In this document: positions 50,917-59,775 of the stretch, one piece after another
How the letters are laid out: the number at the start of each line of letters is the position of its first letter
Numbering within the stretch: position 1 is the stretch's first letter
Assembly: GCA_963422685.1 (NCBI GenBank)
Contig: OY730442.1
Coordinates: forward strand, 62,001 to 126,000
Reading direction: 5' to 3'
Length of the DNA: 64,000 nucleotides
DNA from: Spongiihabitans sp963422685
GTDB lineage: Bacteria; Pseudomonadota; Gammaproteobacteria; Arenicellales; Poriferihabitantaceae
Program-made: the position numbers and the translations under genes
Notes under the pieces: model-generated
The model's input: the letters and a program-made list of their open reading frames with translations, nothing else
The model's database searches: none
Told to the model about the DNA's origin: nothing

Positions 50917-52488
50917 TCACAGCCCGGCGCTGCGGGCATTCATCCAGCTTTGCAGCCGCTCGCCGATGTCCGCCGGTGCGCCCAGGCCTTTTTTGGTGCG
51001 GCGCCAGAGCACGTCCCCGGCGGTTTCGGCCCATTCGTATTTCATCAGATAATCCACCTCGCAGCCGAACAGCCCCGCACCAAAAGATTCCCCTAGATCT
51101 TCCATAGCTGTGCAATTGCCCAGCAGCCGCCCGATTTCACTGCCATAGTTGCGCACATAATGGTCCAGCAAGCCGTGATCAAGCCAGTCATAGGTTTGCC
51201 TGCATGACAACAGAAATTTCCCATAGTCGCTGTACGCTATATCACCACCTGGCAGGGCGGCCCGGGCAGTCCAGTGGCCGGCCCTGAAGCCCAGGGATCT
51301 TTTCAGCATGTCCACCACTTGTTCCGAGAGTTTTCGATAAGTGGTTATCTTGCCGCCAAATACGGAGACAATGGGCGGGCCTTCCTCATCCAGTTGCAAG
51401 ACATAGTCCCGGGTCACCTTGCTGGCATTTTTTGCACGATCGTCGAACAGGGGGCGCACGCCGGAATAACTCCAGACCACATCTTCGGGCTTGACCGGGG
51501 TGTGAAAATAATGATTGATCGCGTCGCAGAGATAGGCGATTTCAGATTCATCGATTTTTACCTCATCCGGGTCGCTGTTAATTTCCACCTCAGTTGTACC
51601 GAGCAGGGTAAAGTCGCGCTCATAGGGAATTGCAAACACCACCCGGTTATCGGCATTCTGGAATATATAGGGAAAAGGGTGATCGAATATTTTAGGTACG
51701 ATGATATGGCTACCCTTAACCAGGCGGACACCGTTGTCGGAATCCACCGTATCATCGAAACGCAGGGTTTTTTCGACCCAAGGGCCGGTTGCATTGACCA
51801 CGGCACGGGCGCGCAGATTGTAAACGCCGCCGTCTCTGGCATCGTCAAGTTTGACTCGCCAGTGATCGCCGTTGCGCCGCAATGCGGTGCATTGGGTTCG
51901 CGTCAGTATTTTCGCGCCGCGCGCTTGCGCATCACGCGCGTTCAGCACCACCAGACGCGAATCCTGCACCCAGCAGTCCGAATATTCAAAACCCCGGGTG
52001 AATTCAGCCTGGAGCGGCCGGCCGGCCGCATGTCTGGTTAAATCAACGCCCCGGGAAGGCGGTAACAGCTTGCGCCCGCCGATATGATCGTACAGAAACA
52101 GCCCCAGCCGCACCAACCAGCGTGGACGCAAAGCCTCGTGGTGCGGCAGTATAAAACGCAGCGGCCAGATAATATGCGGCGCGCTTTTCAGCAGAATTTC
52201 GCGCTCCTTCAACCCGTGTCGAACCAATAGAAAGTCGTAATGTTCGAGGTAACGCAGTCCGCCGTGAATCAGCTTGGTACTCGAAGACGAAGTATGCTGC
52301 GCCAGATCATCCTGCTCGCAAAGCACCACGTCCAGTCCCCGGCCCGCGGCATCCCGGGCGATGCCGACACCGTTAATGCCGCCGCCTATTATCAGCAGGT
52401 CCGTGGTTCCCTGATCCCCGGTTCCATTGCTTTGCATCGCTGCCGGCGCCGAAATATCGTATCTTCCCGAATCCCTGCTCAGACCCAT
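50917..52488 (-). CDS. glpD: Aerobic glycerol-3-phosphate dehydrogenase
   Basis: Membrane-associated flavoenzyme oxidising glycerol 3-phosphate to dihydroxyacetone phosphate and feeding the quinone pool. The 523-residue protein has the FAD fold LLIIGGGINGVGIARDAAGRGL near residue 30, the GlpD block SSSSTKLIHGGLRYLEHYDF and the TTYRKLSEQVVDML segment. Length matches GlpD (about 501-530). ATG 52488 overlaps the DUF2160 gene by ten bases; ATG 52437 is an alternative. A glycerol kinase gene is needed to supply the substrate and is not in this window. Confidence 0.96.
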   Translation of the reverse strand: MGLSRDSGRYDISAPAAMQSNGTGDQGTTDLLIIGGGINGVGIARDAAGRGLDVVLCEQDDLAQHTSSSSTKLIHGGLRYLEHYDFLLVRHGLKEREILLKSAPHIIWPLRFILPHHEALRPRWLVRLGLFLYDHIGGRKLLPPSRGVDLTRHAAGRPLQAEFTRGFEYSDCWVQDSRLVVLNARDAQARGAKILTRTQCTALRRNGDHWRVKLDDARDGGVYNLRARAVVNATGPWVEKTLRFDDTVDSDNGVRLVKGSHIIVPKIFDHPFPYIFQNADNRVVFAIPYERDFTLLGTTEVEINSDPDEVKIDESEIAYLCDAINHYFHTPVKPEDVVWSYSGVRPLFDDRAKNASKVTRDYVLQLDEEGPPIVSVFGGKITTYRKLSEQVVDMLKRSLGFRAGHWTARAALPGGDIAYSDYGKFLLSCRQTYDWLDHGLLDHYVRNYGSEIGRLLGNCTAMEDLGESFGAGLFGCEVDYLMKYEWAETAGDVLWRRTKKGLGAPADIGERLQSWMNARSAGL

Positions 52489-52760
52489 TTAAACACGCAA
52501 AACCCCCAGATTGCTGAAATAACTAACCCGCCCCATAAAGGTGTGCCGAATGCCCATAACCAGCCCATAAATATGAAAGCGCTTCCAACCAGGGTAATAA
52601 ACAGGCGATCGCCGCGCGTTGTATCCAGCCCGAAAACGCCGCGCCGTGGATTGCCGCCCGGACTGTATTTTTCCCACAGGCCCATGCTCACCAGACAGGC
52701 CAGAATGAACAGGAAAAACGCGGCGGTGGGCCAGGTCCAGGCCATCCAGGAGAAATCCAT
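52479..52760 (-). CDS. glpU: DUF2160 small membrane protein of the glycerol ABC operon
   Basis: A 93-residue protein from ATG 52760 with three hydrophobic segments (WTWPTAAFFLFILACLVSMGLW, LFITLVGSAFIFMGWLWAF and WGGLVISAIWGFCVFKWV). It matches DUF2160, which is found between the permease genes and the binding-protein or glpD gene in glycerol ABC operons. The counterpart in Rhizobium leguminosarum is called glpU and its role is not established. It starts three bases after the glpQ stop and overlaps glpD. Confidence 0.88.
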   Translation of the reverse strand: MDFSWMAWTWPTAAFFLFILACLVSMGLWEKYSPGGNPRRGVFGLDTTRGDRLFITLVGSAFIFMGWLWAFGTPLWGGLVISAIWGFCVFKWV

Positions 52761-52762
52761 GA

Positions 52763-53575
52763 TCAAACCCTCCCCAGCGCAAAGCCTTTGGCAATGTAGT
52801 TGCGCACAAAGTAAATAACGAACGCACCCGGCACGATGGTCAGGGTGCCCGCCGCCGCCAGTAACCCCAGTTCGTAACCGGCGGTACTGGCGGTTCGTGT
52901 CATGGTCGCCGCGATTGGCTTGGCCGCCACCGATGTCAGGGTTTTGGCCAGCAGCAGTTCCACCCAGGAATACATGAAGCAGAAAAACATCGCCACACCG
53001 ATGCCCGCAGCGATAGTCGGTATGAATATACGTATGAAAAATCGTGAAAACGAATAACCGTCCAGAAAGGCCGTCTCATCCAGTTCTTTCGGCACCCCGG
53101 ACATAAAACCCTCCAGTATCCACACCGCCAGCGGGATATTAAACAGGCAGTGCGCCAGCGCTACCGCAAGATGCGTATCGAACAATTCCACTGCGGAGTA
53201 AAGCTGGAAGAATGGCAGCGCAAATACCGCCGGCGGCGCCATGCGATTGGTTAATAACCAGAAGAACAAATGCTTGTCGCCGAGAAAACGATAGCGCGAG
53301 AAGGCATAGGCGGCGGGCAGCGCGGCCGTCACCGACAGCGCTGTGTTCATTACCACGTAGATAATTGAATTCCGATACCCGTTGTACCAGGTCGGGTCGG
53401 TGAGGATTTTTCGGTAATTTTCCAGGGTGAAGTTTTGCGGATATAACGCGAAGCCACCGAGAATTTCATTGGTGGTTTTAAACGACATGTTCAGCAGCCA
53501 GTATATTGGCAGCATTAAAAACAGGATGTAAATAGCTGGCAGCAGCCACTTTTTACCATTCATGATACTGGCCAT
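52763..53575 (-). CDS. glpQ: Glycerol ABC transporter permease GlpQ
   Basis: Second membrane subunit of the glycerol importer. The 270-residue protein has six predicted membrane segments and the EAA loop, FMSGVPKELDETAFLDGYSFSRFF, where DETAFLDG takes the place of the usual EAAxxDG. It belongs to the MalG-type permease group. One base separates it from glpP and two from DUF2160, so all are translated from one transcript. Confidence 0.93.
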   Translation of the reverse strand: MASIMNGKKWLLPAIYILFLMLPIYWLLNMSFKTTNEILGGFALYPQNFTLENYRKILTDPTWYNGYRNSIIYVVMNTALSVTAALPAAYAFSRYRFLGDKHLFFWLLTNRMAPPAVFALPFFQLYSAVELFDTHLAVALAHCLFNIPLAVWILEGFMSGVPKELDETAFLDGYSFSRFFIRIFIPTIAAGIGVAMFFCFMYSWVELLLAKTLTSVAAKPIAATMTRTASTAGYELGLLAAAGTLTIVPGAFVIYFVRNYIAKGFALGRV

Positions 53576-53576
53576 G

Positions 53577-54440
53577 TTATTGCTCCTCGTTGCGCATCAT
53601 CAGCGTATAAAAAACCCAGCACATCAGTAGCACCACAAAAAAGTAAATCAGCGACATGGCGGCGGCGGGCCCGAGGTCGAACTGGCCCAGCGCGATTTTC
53701 ACCAGATCAATGGATAGAAACGTGGTGGTATTGCCGGGTCCGCCGCCGGTAAGGACAAAGGGTTCGGTATAGATCATGAAGCTGTCCATGAATCGCAGCA
53801 GGACCGCGATGGTCAATACATTTTTCATTTTGGGTAACTGGATTCGCCAAAATACGGACCAGGCGCTGGCGCCGTCGATTTTCGCTGCCTGATAGTAATC
53901 ATCCGGGATAGAACAAAGGCCGGCGTAGGCGAGCAATACCACCAACGACGTCCAGTGCCAGACATCCATGACGATAGTGGTCACCCAAGCCGCGGTCGGC
54001 TGTTGGGTGAAATTGTAATTTATGCCCACCGCATTGACCGTATGCCCAAGCAAGCCAATGTCGGGCAATGCGAAAATATTCCACATCGCGCCCACCACAT
54101 TCCACGGAATCAGCAATGGCAAAGCCATCAATACCAGGCATACCGATACCCAGGGGCCTTTTTTGGGCATGCAAAGCGCGACCACGATACCTAATGGAAT
54201 CTCTATCACCAGGACCGTTCCGGTAAATGCGAGCTGGCGCAGGAATGATTCATGGAAGCGGCTTGAGTTGAGTACCTGTTCAAACCACTTCACGCCTTCC
54301 CAGAAAAACACATTGCTGCCGAAGGTTTCCTGCACCGAATAATTGACCACGGTCATTAACGGAATCAGCGCATTAAACGCCACCAGAATGACAACCGGTA
54401 TGACCAGTATCCAGGCTTTTGGATTGGTTTTTTTGCTCAT
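53577..54440 (-). CDS. glpP: Glycerol ABC transporter permease GlpP
   Basis: First membrane subunit of the glycerol importer. The 287-residue protein has six membrane segments (WILVIPVVILVAFNALIPLMTVVNY first) and the EAA loop SIPDDYYQAAKIDGASAWSVFWRIQLP. It belongs to the MalF/UgpA permease type. It sits 19 bases after the second ATPase gene. Confidence 0.93.
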   Translation of the reverse strand: MSKKTNPKAWILVIPVVILVAFNALIPLMTVVNYSVQETFGSNVFFWEGVKWFEQVLNSSRFHESFLRQLAFTGTVLVIEIPLGIVVALCMPKKGPWVSVCLVLMALPLLIPWNVVGAMWNIFALPDIGLLGHTVNAVGINYNFTQQPTAAWVTTIVMDVWHWTSLVVLLAYAGLCSIPDDYYQAAKIDGASAWSVFWRIQLPKMKNVLTIAVLLRFMDSFMIYTEPFVLTGGGPGNTTTFLSIDLVKIALGQFDLGPAAAMSLIYFFVVLLMCWVFYTLMMRNEEQ

Positions 54441-54459
54441 CGCATCACTCCTGGGCGGG

Positions 54460-55527
54460 TTAATCCACTACCCGGCTATTTTTGTACAACCGGGTATGTT
54501 CGGTGAGAAAAGAAATGCGCGGGCTTATCGATGGAATCCGCTCACCCTCGGCCACAATCATTTTCAGGGTGTTGCCGTCATGGCGGACCACCACTATCTG
54601 GCGGTGCCCGAGATCGTCCACTTTAACAATCTCCACCGGAAATCCATCGTGGTCGAATTGAACAAACTCCGGGCGAATCCCGATTTCAACCGCATTGCTG
54701 CCGTTTTCAGGCAGCCTGGTGCAGGCGGTCTGTATGCGATTACCGGCAAAATACGATGCACCGCCGAACAGCTCACAAGGCAAAATATTCATTCCGGGCG
54801 AGCCAATGAAATGTCCGACAAAGGTGTGCGCGGGCTGTTCAAACAGCTCCACCGGCGTACCGACCTGAACCACGGTGCCGTCGTACATGACCACCACGTG
54901 GTCGGCAAATGTGAGTGCCTCGGTCTGGTCGTGGGTGACGTAGATCATGGTTCTGCCGAGTTGCTGGTGCAATTCCTTGAGCTTGGAGCGCAGTCGCCAC
55001 TTCAAATGTGGGTCGATGACCGTGAGCGGCTCATCGAACATGATAACGTTGACATCTTCGCGCACCAGACCGCGTCCCAGCGAAATTTTTTGCTTGCCAT
55101 CCGCGCTGCGCCCGGCGGCGCGCTGCTGCAGGCAATGTTCCAGATCAAGCATTTTGGCCACTGCGTTCACCCGCGACCGGACTTTGTCCTCGGCGACATT
55201 GCGGTTGCGCAATGGAAAGGCCAGATTGTCGAACACGCTCATCGTGTCGTAGACCACCGGAAATTGAAAAACCTGGGCGATGTGTCTGTCGATGGTTGGC
55301 TTGCGAGTCACATCTTCGTGGCCGAATATTACGCGGCCTTCGGACGGTATTAACAATCCCGATATGATGTTGAGCAGCGTGGTTTTTCCACATCCAGACG
55401 GGCCAAGCAGGGCATAGGCGCCGCCGTCATTCCAGACTGCGTCGATTTGTTTGAGCGCATAGTCCCCGGCTGCTGCGGGTTGGGGCAGATAGCTGTGCCT
55501 GAGGTTTTGCAGGGTGATTTTCGCCAT
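54460..55527 (-). CDS. glpT: Glycerol ABC transporter ATP-binding protein GlpT
   Basis: One of two different ATPase subunits of the importer. The 355-residue protein has Walker A (GPSGCGKTT), Walker B (IMFDEP) and the switch H (YVTHDQ), with a MalK-type regulatory C-terminal domain. The C-loop signature is unusual: where LSGGQ is expected the sequence is SADGKQKISLGRGL. Such degenerate loops are, as I remember, normal for GlpT in this system and imply that only one of the two ATP sites is fully canonical. The gene is 47 bases after glpS. Confidence 0.92.
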   Translation of the reverse strand: MAKITLQNLRHSYLPQPAAAGDYALKQIDAVWNDGGAYALLGPSGCGKTTLLNIISGLLIPSEGRVIFGHEDVTRKPTIDRHIAQVFQFPVVYDTMSVFDNLAFPLRNRNVAEDKVRSRVNAVAKMLDLEHCLQQRAAGRSADGKQKISLGRGLVREDVNVIMFDEPLTVIDPHLKWRLRSKLKELHQQLGRTMIYVTHDQTEALTFADHVVVMYDGTVVQVGTPVELFEQPAHTFVGHFIGSPGMNILPCELFGGASYFAGNRIQTACTRLPENGSNAVEIGIRPEFVQFDHDGFPVEIVKVDDLGHRQIVVVRHDGNTLKMIVAEGERIPSISPRISFLTEHTRLYKNSRVVD

Positions 55528-55574
55528 AAAATTCTGCTCAGGAGGTGCGGTCCGGTTTTGTTTTTCTGTCTGAC

Positions 55575-56642
55575 CTAACTGGCGACCAATTCGCCGTCAT
55601 CGCCAAAATACAGGCAGCGATTGACCTGCATGTACAGTTCGGCACTTTCGCCGACCACAAAAGGATGAACACCCTGGGATTCGGACACCCAGGAATTGCC
55701 GGCCAGGTCAACGTGTACGATGCTTTCCGACCCGCTGATTTCGGCGACCTGCACCAGACCGTTGATGGCCACACTGTCGCCCCGGGACTCACCCAGCGTG
55801 ACATGATGCGGATGAATAGCCAGGGTATAGCAGCCGTCCGGCAGACCGGCATATTTTTCCGCTACCGGCCATTGAACAGCATCGCTGAGCACAAAGGTAT
55901 CGCCTCGTTTGTGGACGCTGGCGGTATTAATTGGCGGGTCAGAAAATACACGGGCGCTTAACAGGGTGTTCGGAGTGCGGAAAATTTCCGCGGTCACGCC
56001 ATACTGCGTTATGCGCCCCTCATGCAACGTCGCCGTGTGGCCACCCAGCATCAAAGCTTCCTGGGGTTCACTGGTGGCATAGACCACAGTGGCGCCCGTG
56101 TTTGCAAACAGCCTGGGTAATTCGTCGCGCAGTTCTTCGCGTAGCTTGTAGTCGAGATTCGCCAGTGGTTCGTCGAGTAATATCAATGGCGCATTTTTAA
56201 CCAGTGCACGCCCCAGCGCGGTGCGTTGTTGCTGTCCACCTGAAAGCTCGGATGGCAGTCGGTCAAGCATGGGCGTCAGCTTCAACAGCTCGGCTATGTC
56301 GCCTACCCGTTTGCGTATTTCAGCCTCGGCACGCCGCGCAACCCGAAGCGGCGAGGCAATGTTGTCAAACACCGTAAAGCTCGGGTAATTGATGAATGCC
56401 TGATAAACCATGGCGACCCGGCGCTTTTGTACCGGCACACCGGTGACATTGGCGCCTTCGAACCAGACTTCGCCAGTGCTGGGCGCTTCCAGACCTGCCA
56501 TAAGTCGCAACAAGGTAGTCTTGCCACTCAGCGTGGTGCCGAGCAAGACGTTAAACCCGCCTGTTTCGAATGCCAGACTGGTCTCATAAATGTGCATATC
56601 CGCACCCACACGTCGGGTTACCTGATTGAGTGTGATGCCCAT
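55575..56642 (-). CDS. glpS: Glycerol ABC transporter ATP-binding protein GlpS
   Basis: Partner ATPase of GlpT, also 355 residues. Walker A reads GTTLSGKTT (G-x4-GKTT), the Q-loop lies in VYQAFINYPSFTV, the signature LSGGQQQRTALGRAL is canonical, and Walker B is LILLDEP. The D-loop ANLD is normal, but where the switch histidine would be the sequence reads YATSEPQEAL with Ser in place of His, the reverse of GlpT. The two subunits thus appear complementary, one keeping each catalytic element. It follows the regulator gene by 18 bases. Confidence 0.93.
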   Translation of the reverse strand: MGITLNQVTRRVGADMHIYETSLAFETGGFNVLLGTTLSGKTTLLRLMAGLEAPSTGEVWFEGANVTGVPVQKRRVAMVYQAFINYPSFTVFDNIASPLRVARRAEAEIRKRVGDIAELLKLTPMLDRLPSELSGGQQQRTALGRALVKNAPLILLDEPLANLDYKLREELRDELPRLFANTGATVVYATSEPQEALMLGGHTATLHEGRITQYGVTAEIFRTPNTLLSARVFSDPPINTASVHKRGDTFVLSDAVQWPVAEKYAGLPDGCYTLAIHPHHVTLGESRGDSVAINGLVQVAEISGSESIVHVDLAGNSWVSESQGVHPFVVGESAELYMQVNRCLYFGDDGELVAS

Positions 56643-56660
56643 AGCCGTTGGTGGTGATTA

Positions 56661-57392
56661 TTATTCGCCGGGTGCGGGCGAGGTGATTTCTACCTGTACG
56701 TCCCGGCACCTGCATAAGGCTAAAAATTCATCCGGCGGCGCCTCGTCGGTGACGAAAAAATCCACTTCACTGATATTGCCGATACGTACCGGGGCCTGGC
56801 GTTGGAACTTCATTGCATCGGCCACCAGAATCACCGAACGGGCATTTTTGATGATGGCTTGTGCGACACGCACTTCACGAATGTCAAAATCCAGCACGGC
56901 GCCGTCCTGCTCGATGGCGGAAGCGCCGATAATAGCGTAATCAACCTTGAATTGACCAAAGAATTCCGCCGTGGTCTCGCCAACGATGCCACCGTCTTCG
57001 CGGCGAACCGTGCCGCCCGCCGTCATCACATCGATCAATTCGCTGGCTCTTAGCGTATTCACTACATTCAGATTGTTGGTGACCACCAGCAGTCCTGAAT
57101 GTGCTCCCAAATGCTCCGCGACCCATTCGGTGGTGGTGCCGATATTAATAAACAGCGAAGAATCATTCGCTATCAATGCGGCGGTTCGTTTGCCTATTGC
57201 ATTCTTTTTATCGGTGGCAATCTGTTTGCGCGCCGCATACCCGAGATTTTCAACACCATCGTGGACTATCGCCCCGCCATGCACCCGCTGCAACAGGCGC
57301 AAGTCACACAGATGATTCAGGTCGCGGCGAATTGTCTGCGGCGTGACAGAAAAAGACTCGGCCAACGGGTCTACCTGAACTTCACCACGCAC
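56661..57392 (-). CDS. glpR: DeoR-family regulator of the glycerol operon (GlpR-like), start uncertain
   Basis: A 243-residue DeoR-type repressor from GTG 57392: the winged helix-turn-helix with SFSVTPQTIRRDLNHL and the C-terminal sugar-phosphate sensor domain (INIGTTTEWVAEHL, and DYAIIGASAIEQDGAVLDFD). The usual first helix would lie before GTG 57392: the upstream codons of the same frame read RQKAILEYAR, which fits DeoR proteins well. No ATG, GTG or TTG precedes it back to the stop at 57489-57491; only CTG 57431 or ATC/ATT codons are available. So either translation begins at a rare start codon or the first helix is lost. A 10-bp triple repeat covers this point. The gene sits between the binding-protein and ATPase genes. 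Confidence 0.85.
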   Translation of the reverse strand: MRGEVQVDPLAESFSVTPQTIRRDLNHLCDLRLLQRVHGGAIVHDGVENLGYAARKQIATDKKNAIGKRTAALIANDSSLFINIGTTTEWVAEHLGAHSGLLVVTNNLNVVNTLRASELIDVMTAGGTVRREDGGIVGETTAEFFGQFKVDYAIIGASAIEQDGAVLDFDIREVRVAQAIIKNARSVILVADAMKFQRQAPVRIGNISEVDFFVTDEAPPDEFLALCRCRDVQVEITSPAPGE

Positions 57393-57430
57393 TCTCGCGT
57401 ATTCGAGAATTGCTTTCTGCCTGACGCCCA

Positions 57431-57460
57431 GGTTTGATGTGGTTTGATGTAGTTTGATGT
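57431..57460. repeat. Three tandem 10-bp repeats at the 5' end of glpR
   Basis: The unit GGTTTGATGT occurs twice perfectly, then AGTTTGATGT. Ten bases is not a multiple of three, so a change of copy number would alter the frame of anything translated across it. Confidence 0.85.
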
Positions 57461-57468
57461 TCGTTAAA
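57456..57468. promoter_or_regulatory. Possible GlpR operator half-site before glpR
   Basis: GATGTTCGTTAAA fits the left half of the E. coli GlpR operator consensus (ATKYTCGWTAWM) at all positions; the right half does not match. The same GATGTTCGTT occurs before the binding-protein gene at 59368-59377. Confidence 0.35.
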
Positions 57469-57564
57469 TGTAAAACCTGTTGCTGTATTTACCAGGCCCC
57501 GGAGGGGCTAGAACCGCCCTCCAGGTATTGCCGGTAGTATATTCGCCCTGGTATTCGCCCGGGA

Positions 57565-59304
57565 TCAACCTTGCTGCGTCGTCCAGCGTTTTACCAGTTC
57601 GTCGTAGTTGATGGTTTCACCCGGCGGCTTTTCGTTCACCTTCGCTTTGGGGGAACCCGGCTGGTTGAGCCAATAGGCCGCATCACGTTCTTCATTCAGG
57701 CGTGGGCCACAACCACCGTAAGTGCCGGCCTTTTCATCAGCCGACTGCATGCGCGCCATGACCGTATCCATTTCCGAGGCAAGACGATCCATCGCCTGCT
57801 GCGGAGTGAAAACGCCAGAGTTGACATCGCCGATTTGCTGCCACCAGATTTGCGCAAGCTTCGGATAATCCGGCACATTGATTCCAGTAGGCGACCAGCG
57901 CACCCGGTCCGGCGAACGATAAAACTCTACCAGCCCGCCCAGCTTTGGTGCGCGCTCGGTAAATGACGCATGACGGATGTCGCTGTCACGAATTGGCGTC
58001 AAACCGACATGGGTTTTTTTCAACGAAACGGTTTTGGAAACAGTGAACTGGGCGTATAACCAGGCGGCCTTGCGGCGCTCCAGTGGAGTTGACTTGAACA
58101 GAGTCCACGACCCGGCATCCTGATAGCCCAGCTTCTGACCATCAACCCAATACGGCCCATGCGGGGAAGGTGCCATGCGCCATAATGGCCTGCCCGCACT
58201 ATCCACCGTATTATTGCCCTCGCTCTGTGGCGCAACCATCGACGCGGTAAATGCGGTATACCAGAAAATCTGCTGGGCTACGTTACCCTGGGACAGCGCC
58301 GGGAGAGATTGATAAAAGTCGTAGCTGGCGGCGCCGGGAGGCGCATATTTACGTAGCCATTCATCCCATTTTCGAATTGCATAGACCGCAGCGGGCGCAT
58401 TCGCGGCGCCGCCACGAGTTACCGACGCACCGACCGGATTACAGCTACCAGCCTCCATGCGAATTCCCCATTCATCAACGGGCACGCCATTTGGCAGACC
58501 TTTGCTGCCAGCACCCGCCATGGACAACCAGGCATCCGTCATACGCCAGCCAAGGTCAGGAGCCCGCTTGCCATAATCCATGTGACCATAGATTCGTTTG
58601 CCATCAATTTCCTTGACATGCTCCGAAAAGAACTCGGCAATGTCTTCATAGGCAGACCAGTTTACCGGCACACCCAGATCATAGCCGTAGATTTCTTTGA
58701 ACCTTTCCATCAGGTCGGAGCGCTGGAACCAGTCATAACGAAACCAGTAAAGATTGGCAAACTGCTGATCGGGCAATTGATACAGATTGCCATCAGGACC
58801 CGTGGTAAACGACTTGCCCATAAAGTCATCAATATCCAACGTGGGCAAGGTCACGTCCCTGCCATCGCCTGCCATCCAGTCGGTCAGGTTCACCGCCAGT
58901 TGCAGGCGTGAATGCGTCCCGATCAGATCCGAATCGTTGATATAGGCATCGTACAGGTTGCGATTGGTCTGCATCTGCGTTTGCACGGCCTGCACCACCT
59001 CGCCCTCACCCAGCAACTGGTGATTAACCTTGATACCGGTGATTTCTTCAAATGCTTTGGTGAGCACCCTGGACTCATATTCATGGGTAGGAATGGTTTC
59101 AGACAGGACATTAATTTCCATGCCCTTGAATGGTGCTGCGGCCTCGATGAACCAGTCCATCTCGCTGTGCTGCTGCATTTTAGACAGGGTGGAAGGCTGA
59201 AACTCATTATCCACCCATTTTTCAGCCTCGCTCTTGCCCGCATAGGCGCCGGGCTGGATGCACAATGCGACAGCTACTGCCATCGCGATTTTACGAATTT
59301 TCAT
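57565..59304 (-). CDS. glpV: Glycerol ABC transporter substrate-binding protein (GlpV-like)
   Basis: Periplasmic protein that captures glycerol and passes it to GlpPQ. The 579-residue precursor has a Sec signal peptide (MKIRKIAMAVAVALCIQPGAYA), and the family core around YLPTLDIDDFMGKSF-like wording (real order: LPTLDIDDFMGKSFTTGPDG), GIRMEAGSCNPVGASVTRGGA and YKLGYQDAGSWTLF-type segments (here GQKLGYQDAGSWTLFKS). It is larger than most sugar-binding proteins, as usual for GlpV. It is the first gene of the operon. A 46-bp piece (58972-59017) is repeated in inverted orientation at 59715-59760, beyond the promoter. Confidence 0.92.
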   Translation of the reverse strand: MKIRKIAMAVAVALCIQPGAYAGKSEAEKWVDNEFQPSTLSKMQQHSEMDWFIEAAAPFKGMEINVLSETIPTHEYESRVLTKAFEEITGIKVNHQLLGEGEVVQAVQTQMQTNRNLYDAYINDSDLIGTHSRLQLAVNLTDWMAGDGRDVTLPTLDIDDFMGKSFTTGPDGNLYQLPDQQFANLYWFRYDWFQRSDLMERFKEIYGYDLGVPVNWSAYEDIAEFFSEHVKEIDGKRIYGHMDYGKRAPDLGWRMTDAWLSMAGAGSKGLPNGVPVDEWGIRMEAGSCNPVGASVTRGGAANAPAAVYAIRKWDEWLRKYAPPGAASYDFYQSLPALSQGNVAQQIFWYTAFTASMVAPQSEGNNTVDSAGRPLWRMAPSPHGPYWVDGQKLGYQDAGSWTLFKSTPLERRKAAWLYAQFTVSKTVSLKKTHVGLTPIRDSDIRHASFTERAPKLGGLVEFYRSPDRVRWSPTGINVPDYPKLAQIWWQQIGDVNSGVFTPQQAMDRLASEMDTVMARMQSADEKAGTYGGCGPRLNEERDAAYWLNQPGSPKAKVNEKPPGETINYDELVKRWTTQQG

Positions 59305-59367
59305 CGTATCCTCCGTATTATTTGGTTGAGATGTTAGCGTTATTGGGAAGCGGATACTATCATCCGA

Positions 59368-59381
59368 GATGTTCGTTTGCC
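59368..59381. promoter_or_regulatory. Possible GlpR operator half-site before glpV
   Basis: GATGTTCGTTTGCC shares its first ten bases with the site before glpR and matches the E. coli GlpR half-site at all but one or two positions. It lies 64 bp upstream of the glpV ATG. Confidence 0.35.
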
Positions 59382-59714
59382 AGCCTTATCATATTCAAAT
59401 GAAATAATCCGATTAATTTTATGAACATATATACGCCAGGTGGTGTCTTCCCGGCCTGTAAGCAGACAACAGCCACCCTGTTCAAACCAGGCAAGTCGAG
59501 CCAGGTAAATCGAGAATTTCACACGGACCAAAGTTGTTTAATGGCGTACACCAAGGTGTTGACGCAACCAAAAGGATTTCAGGTTGCTGGAGCTCTTTCA
59601 AGCCGATCAGCCGGCACGGTGTACCGTGTATGGAGAATGCGCGGGTGGTTGTCCTGGTCCGCTCAGGACCTCCGCTAGGGTGGCGTCTGTTACCGGACCG
59701 CGGCCGGGCTACCC

Positions 59715-59760
59715 GTTGCCGGGTGAGGGCGAGGTGGTGCAAGCCGTGCAAACGCAGATG
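59715..59760 (+). repeat. Inverted copy of a 46-bp glpV segment
   Basis: Forty-four of 46 bases equal the glpV coding strand at 58972-59017, in opposite orientation, and would encode GEGEVVQAVQTQM. The two copies enclose the glpV promoter and first 96 codons. Upstream of the copy, codons read SVTGPRPGYPLP, only loosely like glpV, so it is probably the end of a decayed paralog. The rest of the 471-bp gap 59305-59775 holds no supported gene. Confidence 0.8.
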
Positions 59761-59775
59761 TTTTTAATGACCATG

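Noticed and set aside
50787..51107. Plus-strand open frame overlapping glpD
   Set aside because: Most of it lies antisense to the conserved 3' end of glpD and its second half has the Arg/Pro/Cys composition of an antisense frame.
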